From Betaproteobacteria bacterium (GTDB taxonomy: Bacteria; Pseudomonadota; Gammaproteobacteria; Burkholderiales; Burkholderiaceae_C), in assembly GCA_009923345.1 (NCBI GenBank), contig RFTR01000005.1, positions 1 to 28,686 on the forward strand: 28,686 nucleotides of DNA, read 5' to 3'. Position 1 is the stretch's first letter; the number at the start of each line of letters is the position of its first letter. The notes below the pieces were generated by a model, which was not told the DNA's origin, made no database searches, and was given only the letters and a program-made list of their open reading frames with translations. The position numbers and the translations under genes were made by a program. Shown one piece after another: positions 15,399-24,438 of this stretch.

Positions 15399-16010
15399 AT
15401 GATTTTTTATGAACCCCGTAATGGGCATGGTTTGCCACACGATCCCTTCAATGCTATTGTTGGCCCCCGCCCTATTGGCTGGGTCTCCACTAAAAGCGCT
15501 GCTGGAATTTTGAACTTAGCCCCCTATAGTTTTTTTAACGCTTTCAATTACGTGCCTCCGATTATTGGGTTCTCAAGTGTTGGCTCAAAAGATTCCTTAC
15601 GCAATGTGCAGGAAACGGGTGAGTTTGTTTGGAACTTAGTGACGCGCCCCTTGGCCGAGGCCATGAATAAAACTTGCGCACCTGTGCCGCCTGACGTCAA
15701 TGAATTCGAATTGGCTGGCCTCACCCCACAGGCATCCAATATTGTGCAAGTCCCCCGCGTCTTAGAGAGCCCCGTCGCATTTGAGTGCCGTTGTACACAA
15801 ATTATTCAACTTGAAGGCCACGTCCACCAAAAAGTTAACTCTTGGTTGGTCCTCGGTGAAGTGGTTGGCATACACATCGATGAACGTTCGCTCAAAGACG
15901 GCATTTATGACACTGCTAATGCACAACACGTGATGCGTGGTGGAGGTCCTGCCGATTACTTCAGCATAGGACCAGAGCAGTTGTTTCGTATGTCTCGGCC
16001 TACGTCTTAA
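15399..16010 (+). CDS. Flavin reductase-like FMN-binding split-barrel protein
   Basis: The 203-residue product belongs to the flavin reductase/DIM6-NTAB family: an FMN-binding split barrel with PFNAIVGPRPIGWVST near residue 16, NLAPYSFFNAFNYVPPIIGF near 39, and SKDSLRNVQETGEFVWNL further on. The Ser-Lys-Asp-Ser and Asn-Val motifs are typical flavin contacts. Members either reduce free flavin for a monooxygenase or act on small substrates; no partner oxygenase is in the window. It is a soluble cytoplasmic protein. The start lies 36 bases after the channel block with no clear Shine-Dalgarno. It is followed by a Bug binding protein, a pairing suggesting a small catabolic unit. Confidence 0.88.
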   Translation: MIFYEPRNGHGLPHDPFNAIVGPRPIGWVSTKSAAGILNLAPYSFFNAFNYVPPIIGFSSVGSKDSLRNVQETGEFVWNLVTRPLAEAMNKTCAPVPPDVNEFELAGLTPQASNIVQVPRVLESPVAFECRCTQIIQLEGHVHQKVNSWLVLGEVVGIHIDERSLKDGIYDTANAQHVMRGGGPADYFSIGPEQLFRMSRPTS

Positions 16011-16057
16011 TGCATGAATTTCAAGGCCTCTGCTTTAAGCCTTAAGGTGTTTTCATC

Positions 16058-17074
16058 ATGCACATTACTGATATGACACCATCCCTTTCAAACAATCTCA
16101 CCCGCAGGCAAATTCTGCTCAGTGGAAGCACTTGCGCCCTCGGTTTGGCACCTGTTATCTCCTATGCAGATGTTTGGCCTTCCAAGCCATTACGTTTGAT
16201 TGTTCCTTTTGCTCCAGGCGGCAGTTCTGAAATTGTCGCCCGCGCGCTGGCAGGTGAAATGGGCAAAACTATCGGACAAAGTGTTTTTGTAGAAAATAAA
16301 CCGGGTGGCGCAGGCAATATCGCGATGCAAGAAGTCGCTAATGCCACCGATGAACACACGCTTATCTTGGGGCATATTGGTACCTTGGCAGTGAACCAAT
16401 TTATTTTTACCAAACTGCCTTACGACCCCAACAAAGACTTCACGCCGATTACGCTCATTTCTAAAGTACCGAGCCTGTATGTGGTGCACCCAGACTTGCC
16501 TGTGAAAAACCTCAAAGAGTTTGTCGTTTACGCTAAGGCGCATCCTGCAGAGCTCAACTATGGTTCGGCTGGTAATGGCAGTGCCGGCCACTTAGCGTTT
16601 GAATATTTAAAAATGACGACTGAGACATTTGTGCTCCACGTGCCCTATCGCGGCACTGGACCCATGCTCACAGATTTACTCGCAGGTCGGTTACAAGCCG
16701 CTGCCGTTGGTGCACCTGCACTTTTACAGTTCATCAAAGCGGGAAAACTGCGGTGCATTGCAACGGGCACTACCGTGCGTTTGCCTCAATTACCTGATGT
16801 ACCTACAGTCGCCGAGCAAGGTTACAAAGGGTTCGAGATGACACAGTGGTATGGCTTACTTGCACCAAGCAAAATGGCTAAGGCCAATATCGACAAGCTC
16901 GAAAAAGAAGCGATTTCTGCAACACGTGGCAAGATTGTGAATGACAAACTCAGCCAAGATACGGCGTTAGCGGTTGGCAATACAAGAGCCGAGTTCGAGG
17001 CGTTTATCAAACTCGAGCAGGCGCGTTGGAAACCAGTGATAGCACGTGCGCAGATTAAGCCTGAGGGAATTTAA
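16058..17074 (+). CDS. Bug/TctC family solute-binding protein with Tat-like leader
   Basis: Second tripartite tricarboxylate transporter-type binding protein, 338 aa. The leader has TRRQILL (residues 15-21), resembling a twin-arginine signal, then a hydrophobic stretch and cleavage near SYA-DVW. Mature hallmarks are WPSKPLRLIVPFAPGGSSE, ENKPGGAGNIAMQEV, LNYGSAGNGSAGH and VPYRGTGPMLTDLL. A second in-frame ATG at 16073 could also be the start. The membrane subunits are absent from the window. It shows the same fold as the 5390-6364 gene, but with clear sequence divergence it probably binds a different acid. Genes around it (flavin reductase-like before, recC after) do not define the ligand. Confidence 0.92.
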   Translation: MHITDMTPSLSNNLTRRQILLSGSTCALGLAPVISYADVWPSKPLRLIVPFAPGGSSEIVARALAGEMGKTIGQSVFVENKPGGAGNIAMQEVANATDEHTLILGHIGTLAVNQFIFTKLPYDPNKDFTPITLISKVPSLYVVHPDLPVKNLKEFVVYAKAHPAELNYGSAGNGSAGHLAFEYLKMTTETFVLHVPYRGTGPMLTDLLAGRLQAAAVGAPALLQFIKAGKLRCIATGTTVRLPQLPDVPTVAEQGYKGFEMTQWYGLLAPSKMAKANIDKLEKEAISATRGKIVNDKLSQDTALAVGNTRAEFEAFIKLEQARWKPVIARAQIKPEGI

Positions 17075-17082
17075 GTATTACC

Positions 17083-17103
17083 GCTAGATACCTCTTATCT
17101 AGC
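17083..17103. repeat. 8-bp perfect inverted repeat downstream of the second Bug gene
   Basis: GCTAGATA (17083-17090) and TATCTAGC (17096-17103) flank a CCTCT loop in the 153-base gap before recC. It lies 8 bases after the Bug stop codon and could be a weak transcript-end hairpin, but no T tract follows. The rest of this gap holds a smaller GCTCA/TGAGC repeat and no promoter that I can defend. Confidence 0.45.
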
Positions 17104-17227
17104 TAAGTAATTCCAGTAAAGGTATTTGGCAAGCTCATATTTTGAGCCTGGTCATCCAGTATGCTAATTGCCTTCCCTCGTGCAAGTCGCCCCCCTTACT
17201 TGGTATAGCTTTACCCTTTCACCCATC

Positions 17228-20200
17228 ATGTCTCAACAACAAGCCAACGGTTTCATGGTGCTGCATAGCAACCAACTAGAAGGCTTGCGTGAGTTGGCGG
17301 TGGAGTTCATACGCAACAACCCTTTGCCGGTTCTAGCACCTGAGGTGTTGCTAGTACAAAGCAATGGCATGAAGCACTGGTTAGAAATAGCATTGGCCAA
17401 AGACCTTGGTATTTGTGCTGCTACGCATGTGGAATTGCCTTCACGCAAACTTTGGCAAATCTACCGCGCTGTTTTAGGGCCCCATATGGTGCCGTCACAG
17501 ATGCCACTCGACAAATCGCCTTTGGTCTGGCGCATCATGCGCCGCTTGCCTGATTTACTCGATAGGCCTAATTTTTCACCGCTTAAGAATTATTTAGGCG
17601 ACCATGCATACAACGACCGTCGCGCATACCAATTGGCAGCACAACTCGCCGATGTTCTAGACGGCTACCAAAACTACCGTTCAGATTGGCTCAAAGACTG
17701 GGCCATTGGCAAAGACCAATTGCGTACAAGAAGCGGTATCCATTCGGATTCAATTTCTGCTGTGCCACTGCCTGCCACACAAAGCTGGCAGCCTGAGTTG
17801 TGGCGTGAGTTATTGGACGATCTTTCACTTGATACAAACCTTACAAGCTCTGCAGACTCTACTTCTGGCGAGCAAGTAATCTTCAACAACGCAGGTCACT
17901 CACACACTACCGCCTTTCGCTCGCGTTCAGAAGTGCATGAGGCATTTCTGCAAACCATAGGCACGTTAGAACCAAACCAACGCCCAGCAGGCGTTCCGCA
18001 GCGTTTGATGGTGTTTGGCGTGACATCGTTGCCCATGCAAACGGTAGAAGCCCTCTTTGCATTGGGACGGGTTTGCCAAGTATTGATGTTGGTACAAAAC
18101 CCTTGCCAACATTTTTGGGGACATATCGTTGAAAGTAAAGTGCCTCTAGCCAAACTCGCGCGCCAACGTCAAGCGCACAAAGACGGCTTGCCTGTTCCGC
18201 AAGCCAATGGCAGTTTGAGCGAAGCCGACCAATACACCCTGCATACCGATACCAACCCCTTGCTCGCCGCATGGGGCAAACATGGGCGTGACTACTTACA
18301 TTTGCTTGATACGTTCGATGATGTAGATAGATACGCTTCGCAATTTACACGCGTAGATGTATTTGTAGATCCTGTCGATAGGGCAAAAGAGGCTCAGCGC
18401 GTACCTAGCCAACTAGAACACTTGCAGTCCGCATTGCTAAATCTTGAACCGATTCCCAAAGAGCCTTTAGAAGCTTCGCCACATGATCACAGCATTGCAA
18501 TGGTCCAAACCCATTCAGCCCAACGCGAAGTAGAAGTTTTACATGACCAAATATTGGCATGGCTAGATTCCGAAGCAGAAATAGATGACGCCAAAAGGCT
18601 CAAGCCCTCTGACATCATGGTCATGGTTCCCGATATGGAGACTTTTGCGCCCCATATCCACGCTGTATTTGGTCGCTTTGCTAACCAAGACCCACGCCAT
18701 CTCCCATACAGCGTAGCGGACACCACACCCCGCACTGAACCAATCGTGCAAGCGCTGGATATGTTGCTGCAGTTGCCACAGCTACGTATTACGCGGGTAG
18801 AGTGGCAGAGCCTGTTTGAAGTCGATGCCGTGCGTGCGCGATTTGGTGTAGACGCAGTAGACGTCGCACAAATCGATGCGTGGCTAGAGGATGCTGGCGT
18901 TCGTTGGGGTTTAGATACCCAGCACCGGAAAACTTGGGGTATCGCCCCCGAAACAGTTGGTGCCAACCAAAACAGTTGGTTGTTTGGCTTGGAGCGTTTA
19001 CTGTTGGGCTATGCAACAGGTGTGACTGGTGAAATCGTAAACCCATGGCAAAACACGTTGCCACAAGCTGGTGTAGGTGGGCTAGATGCACGCGTGATGG
19101 AAGGCCTTTTGCAATGGTTACGCCATATCCAAATTGCGTTATCCATATTGCGCCAAGAATACACACCTAGCGGATGGGTGAGTGTCTTGCATCAACTGGT
19201 GGATATGTTTTTCAAGCCTGCCAACGATAGCGATGAACGCTTGATAGAGCGTGTGATGGCACCTTTAGAAACATGGCTTACCGAATGTCAATTAGCGCGA
19301 CTCGATTCCCCTTTGCCTTTGGTGGTGGTGCGCGAGCATTGGATGGCGCAACTACAACAACCCACGATGCAACGGCGCTTCTTTGGCGCTGGCGTACAGT
19401 TTGCGACGCTGATGCCGATGCGCTCTATTCCATTCAAAGTTGTATGCCTGCTTGGCATGAACGATGGCGACTACCCGCGCAGCCAAACCCCGCGTGACTT
19501 TGACTTGATGAGCGAAGCCGCCCAACTAGATACGTCGCAATCACTCTGGCGGGCGGGCGATAGATCACGCCGCGAAGACGACCGCTATTTGTTTTTAGAA
19601 GCACTGCTTTCTGCGCGTCAAAAGCTCTACTTCAGTTGGCAAGGACGACGGTCCACAGACCATGCAGTCAAACCTCCGTCTGTTCTAGTAGCGCAGTTAA
19701 TCGACTATCTCAATGCGGTGTGGAAGTGCGGTGGGGCATTGGCCTTTGACAAAGAAGTCCAGCTGCAACCATTGCAAGCGTTCTCGCCCAAATATTTCAC
19801 TCAAAACAGCGGCCTTGCTACTTACGCCAAAGATTGGCAAAGAGCTATGCGGTCTGGAGATAAAACACGATCGACTGACGCCTCACACGTCAATCAACCC
19901 TCTGGCATTAAGCACGAGTTGACACTTCAGCATCTACAACGACTCCTCAAACAGCCCGTTGAAGTTTTTATCAGAGACAGATTACGTTTACAACTCGATG
20001 TGCCCAATGAAGCCAACGCGCAAGAAGAACCCTTTGCACTGAACCATCTTGAAAAATATCTTCTCACCCAGTCTATTACCAAGGCTAACGACCCTACCCA
20101 AGCCCTTCAGCGTTTACGTCTGAGTGGCGAACTGGCCATAGCAGGATTTGGCCAAGCGCAAGAGCACTTATTACTGAACCAACGTGAAGAGCTTCTTGCT

Positions 20201-20893
20201 CGATGCAATGAATTCGTCAAAGATTGGCCGAACACGCTCGCTGTTCAAGCTAACATTTGGACATTCGACGTCCATTCACTCAACGCGGAGTGGGCTAACG
20301 GTCAACACATCTGGCGTACGAATTCCGATGGATCTGCTTGGCTACAGATTGAAATGCGTCCTGGGTCCATCCTGGAAGGCAAGGAAAAAAATAAACAACC
20401 GCGCGCAGAAACACTGACTTCGCTTTGGCTAAACCACCTTGTCGCATGTGCCAGTGGCACACCTACAACCAGCGTACAAATTGGACTCAATGGAGCGGTT
20501 CAATTGGATGCGCTACCTCAAAAAGATGCATATAACTATTTGCACGACTTGGTTCTGCTGTATGCACAGGCTTGGCAACAACCACTGTCGGTCTCCAGCA
20601 AATCTGCTTGTAAATATTTATCCACCCTGAACGCACCTAATAAGAGTAAAAGCGAGAACCCAGACCAATTGCACACCGCCGCACTAATCGCCGCAAGACA
20701 GGCTTTTGAGGGTGGGCATAAACAGGTCGGTGAATTCACAAAAAGTGCTTCTCTACAGCGCGTATTTAAGAATTTCTCAGATATAGAAGCCGATCTTCCC
20801 CACTGGGCGCAACGCTTGTATGGCGCTATGGTCCAGCAGGCCAAATTAGTAATGACCGCTTCCACCGCGATGGATGAGGCGTCTGCGCTATGA
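17228..20893 (+). CDS. recC: Exodeoxyribonuclease V gamma subunit RecC
   Basis: Chi-recognition and scaffold subunit of the RecBCD helicase-nuclease. The chosen start MSQQQANGFMVLHSNQ (1221 aa) fits the family, whose proteins begin shortly before a conserved xxxHSNxLxxL. In-frame sequence back to a TTG at 17168 looks non-coding. PEVLLVQSNGMKHWLEIALA, the ELPSRKLWQIYR segment and the central KVVCLLGMNDGDYPRSQTPR are diagnostic; the last sits in the inactivated helicase-like domain. At 1221 aa it is longer than the E. coli protein (1122). The stop overlaps the recB start (ATGA), so subunits are made in coupled fashion. The Shine-Dalgarno is weak. Together with recB and recD it forms a complete double-strand-break repair and foreign-DNA degradation complex. 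Confidence 0.95.
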   Translation: MSQQQANGFMVLHSNQLEGLRELAVEFIRNNPLPVLAPEVLLVQSNGMKHWLEIALAKDLGICAATHVELPSRKLWQIYRAVLGPHMVPSQMPLDKSPLVWRIMRRLPDLLDRPNFSPLKNYLGDHAYNDRRAYQLAAQLADVLDGYQNYRSDWLKDWAIGKDQLRTRSGIHSDSISAVPLPATQSWQPELWRELLDDLSLDTNLTSSADSTSGEQVIFNNAGHSHTTAFRSRSEVHEAFLQTIGTLEPNQRPAGVPQRLMVFGVTSLPMQTVEALFALGRVCQVLMLVQNPCQHFWGHIVESKVPLAKLARQRQAHKDGLPVPQANGSLSEADQYTLHTDTNPLLAAWGKHGRDYLHLLDTFDDVDRYASQFTRVDVFVDPVDRAKEAQRVPSQLEHLQSALLNLEPIPKEPLEASPHDHSIAMVQTHSAQREVEVLHDQILAWLDSEAEIDDAKRLKPSDIMVMVPDMETFAPHIHAVFGRFANQDPRHLPYSVADTTPRTEPIVQALDMLLQLPQLRITRVEWQSLFEVDAVRARFGVDAVDVAQIDAWLEDAGVRWGLDTQHRKTWGIAPETVGANQNSWLFGLERLLLGYATGVTGEIVNPWQNTLPQAGVGGLDARVMEGLLQWLRHIQIALSILRQEYTPSGWVSVLHQLVDMFFKPANDSDERLIERVMAPLETWLTECQLARLDSPLPLVVVREHWMAQLQQPTMQRRFFGAGVQFATLMPMRSIPFKVVCLLGMNDGDYPRSQTPRDFDLMSEAAQLDTSQSLWRAGDRSRREDDRYLFLEALLSARQKLYFSWQGRRSTDHAVKPPSVLVAQLIDYLNAVWKCGGALAFDKEVQLQPLQAFSPKYFTQNSGLATYAKDWQRAMRSGDKTRSTDASHVNQPSGIKHELTLQHLQRLLKQPVEVFIRDRLRLQLDVPNEANAQEEPFALNHLEKYLLTQSITKANDPTQALQRLRLSGELAIAGFGQAQEHLLLNQREELLARCNEFVKDWPNTLAVQANIWTFDVHSLNAEWANGQHIWRTNSDGSAWLQIEMRPGSILEGKEKNKQPRAETLTSLWLNHLVACASGTPTTSVQIGLNGAVQLDALPQKDAYNYLHDLVLLYAQAWQQPLSVSSKSACKYLSTLNAPNKSKSENPDQLHTAALIAARQAFEGGHKQVGEFTKSASLQRVFKNFSDIEADLPHWAQRLYGAMVQQAKLVMTASTAMDEASAL

Positions 20894-23800
20894 GTAGTAC
20901 GACCTTACAAGCGCAAAAGCTCGACGCCTTGCATATGCCTTTGCAAGGCCGACAGGTGATTGAAGCCAGCGCAGGCACTGGCAAGACTTGGACGCTCGCG
21001 GCTTTGTACCTGAGGTTGGTGCTTGGCCATCAGCGTGAGGGCCCCCTGCTTCCGCCGCAAATTCTAGTGATGACCTTTACAGATGCAGCGACAGCTGAGT
21101 TACGAGACAGTATCCGTGCGCGGTTAAGCCATGCCGCCGCTTACTTTGACGCCAGCGCACAAGGCCGACTGCTTCCAAATGGCTTCAATGCTGACGATTT
21201 TTTAATTCAACTTCGTAACAGCTACACAACAGACGCATGGCCTCGATGTGCGCTCCAACTCAACTGCGCCGCAGAGTGGATGGACGATGCAGCCATTTAC
21301 ACCATTCATGGTTGGTCGCGTCGCATGCTAAGCCAGCATGCTTTGGATAGCCGCAACCTCTTTGAGCAAACCCATTTAGAAAATGCTGAAGACTTGCAGC
21401 GCACCTTGGTTCAGGACTATTGGAGGGAATGGTTTTATCCAGTACCCGCTGAAACTTTGCAATGCATCACCCCTTTCATTGGTCATACGCCCGATGATCT
21501 GCTCGAGACCATCCAAACGATTTGGGCTGAGACAGAACGTAAACCCAGTTTCACCGCACCGCCCGCAAGCACGCCGCATCTCATCATTGAAAACCATATG
21601 GTGTGGGCGAACGAACTTGCATCCCTGGCAGAGGTATGCCGTTCGCATTGGAACGATACCCTTTACGCCACCCTAAAAGGGGTCAAACTTAAAGGCACTC
21701 GCGCTGATCACTACGCCGGCTGGCTTCAAGCCCTCAAAGACTGGGCACAAGACAAAGAAACGATAAAACCCGAACTTATTGCGCGCTTCACCACCACAGC
21801 ACTAACTGAAAAAAATTGGCCACAAGCAAAAAACTTTTTATTTTTCTCTGCAGTTGAAGCTTACGTTGACCATCAAAAAACCGAACCTACTACTGCGCAT
21901 GCATTAGCTTTGTATGCAGCGCATACTATTGGCGAGAAATACAAAGCAGCCAAAGCGCAAAGAGCCGCTTTTGATTTTTCTGATCTGCTACAGAATCTTT
22001 ACGACGCTGTTATGGCAGAGGATAGACGACTAGCTACCGCTATTCGCCACCAATATCCGGTTGCCTTAGTGGATGAGTTTCAAGATACTGACCCTTGGCA
22101 GTACGGAACTCTGAACCGTATTTATGCAGACGTCGCTTGCAACGCCGGCAATGCACTCATCATGATTGGCGACCCTAAGCAAGCTATTTACAGTTTTCGT
22201 GGAGCGGACTTAGGCACTTACCTCACAGCACGCACCGATGCGCTTGCAAGCAACCCGCAAGCGATTCATACCTTGAGCAGCAACCGTCGATCCACCGCAC
22301 CATTGGTCAATGCGATCAACCATGTCTTTTCGCAAATTGAGGCGCCCTTTGCTTGCGCCCAAGGACAAATTGACTATGTGCACGTTTCCGCTGAGGGTGA
22401 TATCGATGGGTTGATCAATATCGATAAGATGCCAACACATCTGCAGGCCATGTCGCATGCATTTGCAGACCGCATGGCAGACCTACTCAACCAGGGCGTT
22501 GCAACACCTGGTGAGATGGCCGTACTGGTGCGGGGTCAATACCAAGCCGATGCCATTCGACAAGCTTTGCGCGCGCGAAAAATTCCTAGCGTGTATTTAT
22601 CTGACAGATCGAATGTGTACGCAACGGCTGAGGCGCTAGATATTTGGCGGCTATTGCGTGCAGTAGCAACGCCAAGACAAACCGAATGGGTGCGCGCTGC
22701 TATTGGAAGTGGTGTTTGGGCGCTTACGCTAGATGAAGTTGTGGCCAATACCCAAAACGAGCTGCAATGGGAATCGCAAATAGACAACTTCCACCAATGG
22801 CGCCACATGTGGCAGCAACAAGGCATATTGGCTATGCTGCACCACTGGTTGCATAGCCAAGAGGTTGCGAGTCGTTTGTTGGCGCAAGAGGACGGTGAGC
22901 GTCGCATCAGCAATGTGCTGCACCTAGGCGAGCTGTTGCAGCATGCGGCCCCATCACTGCAAGGCGAACATGCTTTGGTGCGTTTCTTGGCTGAGCAAAT
23001 CAATGCGCCCACGCATTCAGCAGATGCGCAAAAAATGCGCTTAGAAACCGACGCCCAATGTGTGCAAGTTATCACGTATCACAAGAGCAAAGGCTTGCAG
23101 TACCCCTTGGTCTTTGTTCCATTTGCTGGAAGCTTTAAAACCGAAACCTCGTCTAAGTCTAGCTACAGCGATAACGACGAGACTGCTGATGACGCGCTAG
23201 AGCCATCGTCTGTTGATGAAGACATGCGCTTGCTGTACGTGGCTCTTACCCGTGCGCAACGTGGATTGTGGCTAGGCGTTGCTGAAACTTTTAGAGACAT
23301 CAGTGGGGATGCCAGTAAAAACTCACTCAAGCAAAGTGCGTTGTCCAAACTTTTAATGCGCCAAACAAGAGGAGATTTAAGCCAGCAGTTGAATACGCTG
23401 TGGGGATCTTGCCAAGACATTTGCATACAAGAATTGCCAGAACCCAGTTACACAATTTATTTACCAGCAACTTCGACTGATGTGCTGCAAGATGCGCTCA
23501 CACCCAAGCTACAACACCACAGCCCATGGTGGACAGCAAGTTTTAGCGCACTCACACGAGGCTTAATCACTGAGTCGAAACGCGATGAAGATGTGGCTGC
23601 CGCCATTATTGATGCAGATATGGCGCCTGAAGCAGAAGCAGAGCCTTCTGCCGTTAGTGCAAAAAAAAATACTGTCAATCGCTGGCAAAGCTTTCCTGCA
23701 GGGGCGCGCTATGGCACATTGATGCATGATTTACTCGATTGGTTGTCACAAAACCAATGGCCACTAACAAACCCACAAGCACCAGCTTGGTCTCAACAAG

Positions 23801-24438
23801 CGTGGGCTGAATTGCTGGAACGTAAAGCCAATTGGCTGCAACTTAAAGATGAAGAGCGCCTTGACCTAGGCACATGGTTACAAGAGCTTATTCAAACCCC
23901 ATTGTCTTTAGATACCAAGCACCTCGGTTTTGAGACATCACCACTCGTATTGGGTCAACTCACCCAAGAACATATGTGGTCGGAGATGGAATTCAATTTG
24001 GAAGCCCACCATGTGCCTGCCAAATTAATTGACCAACACATCCAATCGCATCTGTTTGTAGGAGAAGCGCGGCCAGCACTTCAGCCGAGATTGATGCAAG
24101 GCATGCTCACGGGTTCATTAGATTTGGTTTTACAGCATAACCAACGCTACTGGGTGGTCGACTATAAATCGAACAAACTCAACGACTACGCTGCAGGCAC
24201 TTTGCAAGAGGCCGTTTTGCATAAACGCTATGAAGTGCAGTACGTGCTCTACACCCTGGCCCTACACCGCCTCCTGAGGGTTCGCCTGCCCAACTATGAC
24301 TATGCGCAACATATGGGTGGCGCTGTTTACATTTTTATGCGTGGCATCCACCAGTCTGGTTCAGGTGTGCATTTTCAGCGTCCGCCGCAAGTATTGATTG
24401 AAACACTTGACAGCCTTTTTGCAGGGATCACTGCATGA
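20890..24438 (+). CDS. recB: Exodeoxyribonuclease V beta subunit RecB
   Basis: 3'-5' helicase and nuclease subunit of RecBCD, 1182 aa, practically the E. coli length. N-terminal helicase: Walker A EASAGTGKT at 25-33, then ILVMTFTDAATAELR, YTIHGWSRRML, FDFSDLLQ and Walker B VALVDEFQDTDPWQY. The later motifs IMIGDPKQAIYSFRGAD and YHKSKGLQYPLVFVP are intact, as is LLYVALTRAQ. The C-terminal nuclease has Asp1078 in GSLDLVL, then Asp1091 and Lys1093 in VVDYKSNK; the spacing equals that of E. coli D1067, D1080 and K1082, so the nuclease looks active. ATGA overlaps join it to recC and recD on both sides. Confidence 0.97.
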   Translation: MSSTTLQAQKLDALHMPLQGRQVIEASAGTGKTWTLAALYLRLVLGHQREGPLLPPQILVMTFTDAATAELRDSIRARLSHAAAYFDASAQGRLLPNGFNADDFLIQLRNSYTTDAWPRCALQLNCAAEWMDDAAIYTIHGWSRRMLSQHALDSRNLFEQTHLENAEDLQRTLVQDYWREWFYPVPAETLQCITPFIGHTPDDLLETIQTIWAETERKPSFTAPPASTPHLIIENHMVWANELASLAEVCRSHWNDTLYATLKGVKLKGTRADHYAGWLQALKDWAQDKETIKPELIARFTTTALTEKNWPQAKNFLFFSAVEAYVDHQKTEPTTAHALALYAAHTIGEKYKAAKAQRAAFDFSDLLQNLYDAVMAEDRRLATAIRHQYPVALVDEFQDTDPWQYGTLNRIYADVACNAGNALIMIGDPKQAIYSFRGADLGTYLTARTDALASNPQAIHTLSSNRRSTAPLVNAINHVFSQIEAPFACAQGQIDYVHVSAEGDIDGLINIDKMPTHLQAMSHAFADRMADLLNQGVATPGEMAVLVRGQYQADAIRQALRARKIPSVYLSDRSNVYATAEALDIWRLLRAVATPRQTEWVRAAIGSGVWALTLDEVVANTQNELQWESQIDNFHQWRHMWQQQGILAMLHHWLHSQEVASRLLAQEDGERRISNVLHLGELLQHAAPSLQGEHALVRFLAEQINAPTHSADAQKMRLETDAQCVQVITYHKSKGLQYPLVFVPFAGSFKTETSSKSSYSDNDETADDALEPSSVDEDMRLLYVALTRAQRGLWLGVAETFRDISGDASKNSLKQSALSKLLMRQTRGDLSQQLNTLWGSCQDICIQELPEPSYTIYLPATSTDVLQDALTPKLQHHSPWWTASFSALTRGLITESKRDEDVAAAIIDADMAPEAEAEPSAVSAKKNTVNRWQSFPAGARYGTLMHDLLDWLSQNQWPLTNPQAPAWSQQAWAELLERKANWLQLKDEERLDLGTWLQELIQTPLSLDTKHLGFETSPLVLGQLTQEHMWSEMEFNLEAHHVPAKLIDQHIQSHLFVGEARPALQPRLMQGMLTGSLDLVLQHNQRYWVVDYKSNKLNDYAAGTLQEAVLHKRYEVQYVLYTLALHRLLRVRLPNYDYAQHMGGAVYIFMRGIHQSGSGVHFQRPPQVLIETLDSLFAGITA

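Noticed and set aside
17168..17227. Longer RecC start at a TTG 60 bases upstream.
   Set aside because: The added residues do not resemble the family N-terminus, and the ATG at 17228 lies just before the conserved HSN motif.
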